Source of the DNA: Bacteroidales bacterium
GTDB taxonomy: Bacteria > Bacteroidota > Bacteroidia > Bacteroidales > Bacteroidaceae
Length of the DNA: 6,065 nt
Reading direction: 5' to 3'
NCBI GenBank assembly: GCA_004552155.1
Contig: SFPF01000130.1
Location: forward strand, 1-6,065
Positions 5,672 to 6,065 of this stretch are shown here, piece by piece. The translations under genes were made by a program, and so were the position numbers. Each line of letters starts with the position of its first letter. Position 1 is the first letter of the stretch. The notes below the pieces were generated by a model. That model was not told the origin of the DNA and searched no databases. It saw nothing but the letters and a program-made list of their open reading frames with translations.

Positions 5672-5953
5672 GATAAAAACCATGAAAAACAGCTTGTTCT
5701 GTGTGGGCTATCGCTCGCCCCACACAGAACAAGAAAAAAACCGGTAAAAACCCGTTGCAATGGATTACAAATCATGGTCTCACGGGTTTTTCATGGTTTT
5801 TCCCTTGCGGCGTTTGAAGCGGGCGGGGAACCGACCGCAGCCGCAGGGATTAAGGGCGAGCGTGAGCCGATTAGGCTCACAGGCTCGGCGTTAAGACCTG
5901 CGGCGTGCCCTTGGGGCTTCAAACGAAGCAAGATGTTTTTACTGGTTTTTATC
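5672..5953. repeat. Nested-palindrome element, MITE-like or structured RNA
   Basis: GATAAAAACCATGAAAAACA (5672-5691) recurs inverted at 5934-5953 with 18 of 20 matches, giving terminal inverted repeats about 282 bp apart. Two more relatives of the AAAAACC...AAAAAC motif lie inside in opposite orientation (5736-5755 and 5782-5801; the pair AAAAACCCGT/ACGGGTTTTT is perfect). Between them are a 15-bp perfect hairpin (5693-5707 with 5719-5733) and a GC-rich nested fold: 5804-5820 with 5916-5932 (15 of 17), 5840-5847 with 5897-5904, and 5857-5868 with 5874-5887. No credible gene is present. The design fits a non-autonomous transposable element or a folded RNA. An attachment site or replication signal cannot be excluded. 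Confidence 0.65.
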
Positions 5954-5973
5954 TAATATCATTTGATCATTAG

Positions 5974-6065
5974 TGTCCCGTAAAAATTGGGACGAAGTTT
6001 ATTTAATCAAATAGTCCCTCAAAGAGGGGATAATCGAGTTCTTTGACATCGTTGAAATTAGTCTT
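5974..6065 (-). mobile_element. Possible end of an insertion sequence running off the right edge
   Basis: TGTCCCG at 5974-5980 begins a short inverted repeat (GTCCC 5975-5979 with GGGAC 5989-5993). Immediately inside lies the C-terminal end of a minus-strand frame stopping at 6003. A gene ending about 30 bp from a terminal-looking repeat is the usual layout at the end of an insertion sequence. The IS family could not be identified and the other end is not in the window. Confidence 0.3.
6003..6065 (-). CDS. C-terminal fragment of an unidentified protein, possibly a transposase
   Basis: The minus-strand frame enters at 6065 and ends at a TAA (6005-6003). The 20 visible residues end in NDVKELDYPLFEGLFD, which reads like a real protein tail with mixed acidic and hydrophobic residues and no low complexity. 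A short inverted repeat follows at 5975-5993. Its place at a likely IS end suggests a transposase, but no diagnostic motif is visible, so another gene is possible. Confidence 0.45.
   Translation of the reverse strand, partial: KTNFNDVKELDYPLFEGLFD

Noticed and set aside
5693..5733. Second intrinsic terminator after the mutase
   Set aside because: The 15-bp stem is followed by an A-run on the plus strand, and by CTG before the T-run on the minus strand. It belongs to the palindromic element, and the true terminator is upstream.
5663..5956. 97-codon plus-strand frame across the palindromic element
   Set aside because: It coincides with the nested inverted repeats, its peptide has no domain-like pattern, and the structure explains the sequence better.

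Overview
The window looks like chromosome from a member of the Bacteroidales, probably Prevotella-like. Three things suggest this: genes lack clear Shine-Dalgarno sites and follow AT-rich leaders, candidate promoters match the TAnnTTTG -7 box typical of this group, and the protein types (tandem AAA/DUF4143 ATPases and a 580-residue phosphohexose mutase) are common there. Coding DNA is GC-rich and the spacers are AT-rich and full of short repeats. The taxon is inferred from style, not from a marker gene.

Layout. Positions 1-53 hold the first 18 codons of a minus-strand gene with a hydrophobic, signal-like N-terminus. Upstream, 54-422 has no gene but carries a possible structured RNA or leader (120-318, closed by a perfect 14-bp inverted repeat) and a minus-strand promoter-like sequence. 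Two minus-strand ATPase genes follow: 423-1736 (437 aa) and 1899-3146 (415 aa). They are distant relatives, each with a P-loop ATPase domain, a winged-helix-like middle and a DUF4143 tail. Each is preceded by its own tandem array with an exact 32-bp period, and the two arrays differ in sequence.

The divergent spacer 3147-3807 has no gene. It holds the second 32-bp array, two mutually exclusive hairpins (3256-3297), a terminator-like palindrome (3407-3430), a 4 x 21-bp array of palindromic units (3471-3554) framed by a 16-bp inverted repeat (3439-3454 / 3567-3582), and a promoter-like sequence (3727-3755). I see nothing recognisable in 3583-3726.

The phospho-sugar mutase gene (3808-5550, plus strand) is complete and ends in a strong intrinsic terminator (5571-5612). 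Beyond it, 5672-5953 is a non-coding, heavily palindromic segment with imperfect terminal inverted repeats, resembling a MITE or a structured RNA. The right edge (6003-6065, minus) shows the last 20 codons of another gene, possibly a transposase of an insertion sequence whose end may lie near 5974.

Function. The mutase is central carbohydrate metabolism and seems unrelated to its neighbours. The most unusual part is the ATPase pair with its matched-period repeat arrays and the inverted repeat enclosing the first ATPase gene. The ATPase function is unknown. A self-regulated or mobile module is a hypothesis only.
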